From an uncultured Vampirovibrio sp. (GTDB taxonomy: Bacteria; Cyanobacteriota; Vampirovibrionia; Gastranaerophilales; Gastranaerophilaceae): 64,000 nucleotides of DNA. Of the stretch, positions 61,757 through 64,000 are shown in pieces; position 1 is the stretch's first letter; every line of letters starts with the position of its first letter. Below the pieces are notes generated by a model that did not search any database, had not been told where the DNA came from, and was given only the letters and a program-made list of their open reading frames with translations. The DNA is taken from positions 26,018-90,017 of the forward strand of contig CAJTXZ010000004.1 of NCBI GenBank assembly GCA_910583725.1. Reading direction: 5' to 3'. A program made the position numbers and the translations under genes.

Positions 61757-63214
61757 CTAAGCTTTTATCCCGCCTTCAAAAGCCATCTGGTGCCTGATTT
61801 TAGATTCAAGATTCGTTATGGCCTGATTTTCGGTACTGCCGGTTTCCTTTTCCCTCATCTTAAGTACAAGCTTTGTTTCAAAAACACCCGTACCCCAAAT
61901 ACCAAATGCTATTGCAGAAAGTATTGATAACCCCTTGGCAAACCTTGTTCCCTTTAAATATTGGCTTGCCTTCTGCACATTGCCCAAAGCACCCTTGCCA
62001 TCCATCTTATCAAGCATTTTAGATAATTTATTTATACTCTTTTTAATTGACTTTGTATCAATAAATGCTAAAGAATCAATCTCACTAGTTGCTTCCTTAA
62101 CATTAAATATACCAAATTTCTTGCCCGCAGTTTTTTTCACGGTTGAAACATCGCCTGTTTCCTTTAAGAACTTAACAACAGGATTATCCGGATTATCATA
62201 TATAAAATTCAAAAGCTTCTTATCAACATCGCCGTCCTTGCCTATCTTTTCAAGGTCATATTCCTTTGAAAAATCAGCCAAAGCATTCTTAATTGAATTA
62301 TCGCCCGCCATATCCTTAAAGCTGTCAGACGCTAAAACATCATAATTTAAAGATGTATCTTTGCCAAATATTGTACCGTATAACAGCTCAAAACCCCTCT
62401 GTATGGGCAGTGCTAGAGGATATAAAAATGCAATTTCAATAAGTTCTTTTAGTGTAATACCCCTTTTCTCGCCATCCCTTCCTGTACCTATCCGAAGGCC
62501 CGTAATGCCGCCATCAAGTATAAGCTGGTTTAAAACAGGATTATACATAAAAGCAGACAAAGCACCCACACCCTTTGAGCCCGTAAATGAAAGTGCTGCT
62601 GTCCCCTTTTCTCCTTCATTAGTTTTGGTTAAACCCTTAAATATCTTGCCAGTCTCAGATGTTTCTACTGCATTTTTCAAGGCAAGCTCCTGCAGCATAT
62701 CATTTCTAACCTTTTGCTTAACCTTCTCTTCGGTATCTTTTTGTTTATATAAAATTATCTTTCCAAGAGCAAACATGGTAAGCCCCGTTGCTATAGCAAA
62801 TTTACCTGTAAACAAGCCTTTTGTAATATTTTTATTTTCACTTACCTTCTTTAGCGCCTTAAACTGTGCTCCGTCAGTTTTTCCTTGTTCTTTTAGTTTA
62901 TTCAGAGTAAATTCTACACTATCAGAAGAGTCAGACTTTAATTTCCTGATATCTACATCAGGGTCTATCTTAAAGGCTCTATATAATGTTTTATCTAATA
63001 ATTTCTTTATTAAAGGCAGGCCGCCAAGCCAAACAAGGCTTGTGCCGTTTTCTTCCACAAATTTTTCAAAGGCGTCATGCTTTCCGCCGTCTTTTTTATA
63101 AGTTAAAACAGTGACCTGATTTTTTATTAAATCTTTGGTTGCCATAGGGAAAATAGAGCCCGTATTGTTCCCCAAAGACGATAGTATGCTCGTTGTTAAG
63201 CTGTTTGGTGACAT
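61757..63214 (-). CDS. Hypothetical membrane-associated protein with an internal LSFTG motif
   Basis: 485 residues. No FxG motif at the start (MSPNSLTTSILSSLGNNTGS); a LSFTGSKGVGALSAF segment lies at about residue 211. Hydrophobic segments: about 57-70, 138-155 (FAIATGLTMFALGKIILY), 255-268 and 440-458 (LSILSAIAFGIWGTGVF). The charged, Lys/Asp-rich loops and style resemble the 680-aa protein at 30328. AAGGAACTA lies upstream as a ribosome site. Function unknown. Confidence 0.65.
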   Translation of the reverse strand: MSPNSLTTSILSSLGNNTGSIFPMATKDLIKNQVTVLTYKKDGGKHDAFEKFVEENGTSLVWLGGLPLIKKLLDKTLYRAFKIDPDVDIRKLKSDSSDSVEFTLNKLKEQGKTDGAQFKALKKVSENKNITKGLFTGKFAIATGLTMFALGKIILYKQKDTEEKVKQKVRNDMLQELALKNAVETSETGKIFKGLTKTNEGEKGTAALSFTGSKGVGALSAFMYNPVLNQLILDGGITGLRIGTGRDGEKRGITLKELIEIAFLYPLALPIQRGFELLYGTIFGKDTSLNYDVLASDSFKDMAGDNSIKNALADFSKEYDLEKIGKDGDVDKKLLNFIYDNPDNPVVKFLKETGDVSTVKKTAGKKFGIFNVKEATSEIDSLAFIDTKSIKKSINKLSKMLDKMDGKGALGNVQKASQYLKGTRFAKGLSILSAIAFGIWGTGVFETKLVLKMREKETGSTENQAITNLESKIRHQMAFEGGIKA

Positions 63215-63463
63215 TTATCATTAGTTCCTTATAAAAATTACAATCCCCAAATAAGGTTTCTCAACCTTTGATAAAGTGCGCCTGTTCGCTTTTGGTTTAT
63301 TTTCATAATTTATAATTCCTGTACTATATAATTAACGTTTGTAATGACAATAAATTGCTAATTTTATTAAAAAATATTAAGAAATAGGTTGGATGGAAAT
63401 ACTATTGCATTAAAAAAGCCTTCCCTTTTATTAAGGAAGGCTAAAACTAAATCTTTAAATACG
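63215..63463. other. Intergenic region with terminator
   Basis: AT-rich; carries the promoter of the 485-aa gene and a minus-strand terminator. No other gene seen. Confidence 0.4.
63411..63442 (-). terminator. Rho-independent terminator
   Basis: Stem AGCCTTCC (63417-63424)/GGAAGGCT (63435-63442). On the minus strand it is followed by TTTTTT. Lies about 22 nt after the 28-codon frame. Confidence 0.8.
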
Positions 63464-63550
63464 TTATCTGTTTTTAATAAAGACATAAGCATAGCTTTCC
63501 TTGCGGGAGTTAAACAGCATACGTCGTAATAATTGCAATAATTTCACCAT
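63464..63550 (-). CDS. Possible 28-aa basic small protein
   Basis: A short frame (MVKLLQLLRRMLFNSRKESY...) between AAGGATTAGG (just upstream of the ATG at 63550) and a strong terminator. The product is basic and amphipathic. Position between ribosome-site-like sequence and terminator supports it; size and lack of homology limit confidence. It may instead be the 3' untranslated part of the gene at the right edge. Confidence 0.35.
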   Translation of the reverse strand: MVKLLQLLRRMLFNSRKESYAYVFIKNR

Positions 63551-63855
63551 ATTTACCTAATCCTTGATTTAAATAATTTAGCACCTAACATATTACACAA
63601 AACATTTATTTTTTGCAAGTAGCCAGTTAAGGCAATTATATACACAATTTTACACAAAAATATTACCTTATTTCTTTCTTACAATAAAAGCCCTTATGTA
63701 AAAAAAGAGTACGTCTAAATAAGTTTCAGAGATAAATTTTTTTATGCATAGGGACTAGAATAAAAAGAAAACATTTAATAAAGAAGTGCAAATATAATTA
63801 CCCCAGTTAAAGGACTTATATAGCAAATTCACACTAAATATGGTTAATCAATATT
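63551..63855. other. Intergenic region, no gene seen
   Basis: AT-rich sequence with no supported gene, tRNA or repeat. It may contain the promoter of the 28-codon frame (TAATAT-like boxes on the minus strand). Confidence 0.35.
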
Positions 63856-64000
63856 TTACAAATAATTTTCATCCACAGCATCAAGTGCAGTGTTTAAGGC
63901 AGCTACACCAGCTGCAGCAAGCTTGTCTGATACTTTTCCAAGCGCCTTGCGCCAACACTTAAACCCGATGTTCCAAGCATGCCAAAAGCAATATTTGCAG
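63856..64000 (-). pseudogene. Frame-disrupted 3' end of a gene running off the window
   Basis: Read leftwards from the edge, one frame gives ANIAFGMLGTSGLSVGA and then goes out of frame, while the +1 frame continues from there as KALGKVSDKLAAAGVAALNTALDAVDENYL with a proper stop at 63858-63856. The join lies near 63942-63953 (GCGCCTTGCGCC). Restoring one base there (an A in the coding run GCAAGG) would rebuild one Ala/Gly-rich protein. It may be a true frameshift or a sequencing error. Family unknown; the rest of the gene lies outside. Confidence 0.5.

Noticed and set aside
61935..63101. Long plus-strand frames (136 and 246 codons)
   Set aside because: Antisense to the 485-aa gene. Ser/Phe/Pro-rich composition is typical of the reverse strand of Lys/Glu/Gly-rich coding DNA.

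Overview
The window is AT-rich and densely coded. It reads as chromosome of a non-photosynthetic member of the cyanobacterial lineage, most likely a gut Gastranaerophilales/Melainabacteria-type organism. This is inferred from family content, not from a marker gene. Supporting signs are an LdpA-like Fe-S protein and a Tic20-like membrane protein (both families best known from cyanobacteria and plastids), glyQ standing apart from glyS, bacterial housekeeping genes with Kdo-type and T4P/secretin genes of a diderm, and a large set of lineage-specific proteins that start M-[KR]-[IV], run through an Asn/Ser/Gln-rich stretch and then carry a [ST]-F-x-G motif. No tRNA, rRNA, CRISPR array, transposase or phage gene was seen.

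Layout. 1-2.7 kb: accessory proteins (end of a repeat protein, a 75-aa FxG protein, a LysM/EF-hand protein). 2.8-8.2 kb: tightly overlapping housekeeping run gmk-coaBC-nif3-like, then aroC-aroK-aroB. 8.1-12.9 kb: a TPR protein convergent with aroB, two small uncharacterised proteins, spmA-spmB and a 23-aa hydrophobic microprotein. 13-21.2 kb, minus strand: LdpA-like-tilS-hpt, and TPR-Tic20-like-KdsC-like-TPR-aspartokinase. 21.3-32.4 kb, plus strand: gshB-like, two FxG membrane proteins, DAHP synthase-glyQ, two tandem APC amino-acid permeases, two more FxG proteins. 32.4-36.5 kb: a 45-aa membrane protein, a degenerate HD-GYP protein, metX-metW. 37.4-41.7 kb: a giant glycine-rich prepilin-like protein, divergent from two paralogous HTH mini-proteins and an XRE regulator. 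41.9-45.2 kb: tpiA, bioA, an HExxH protein. 45.4-52.4 kb: a type IV pilus/type II secretion operon (GspC/PilP-like, secretin, ATPase, platform protein). 52.5-57.5 kb: obg and a three-gene paralogous FxG cluster. 57.7-61 kb: rny-ymdB-PHP phosphoesterase. 61-64 kb: FxG-type and hypothetical proteins, ending in a frame-disrupted gene at the edge.

How parts work together. The aro genes and the DAHP synthase at 24.4 kb supply the first and several later shikimate steps. Aspartokinase and metX/metW point to aspartate-family and methionine synthesis. The secretin/ATPase/platform operon could assemble or export the giant prepilin encoded 5 kb away, which has its own operator-rich divergent promoter. 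The FxG proteins form the main undescribed component: about ten genes in this window, three sharing a conserved upstream element (CTAGCAA...TGTTTT) ahead of the -10 box. Several genes have a -10 box only 6-9 nt before the start codon and no Shine-Dalgarno sequence, which suggests that leaderless transcripts are common here.
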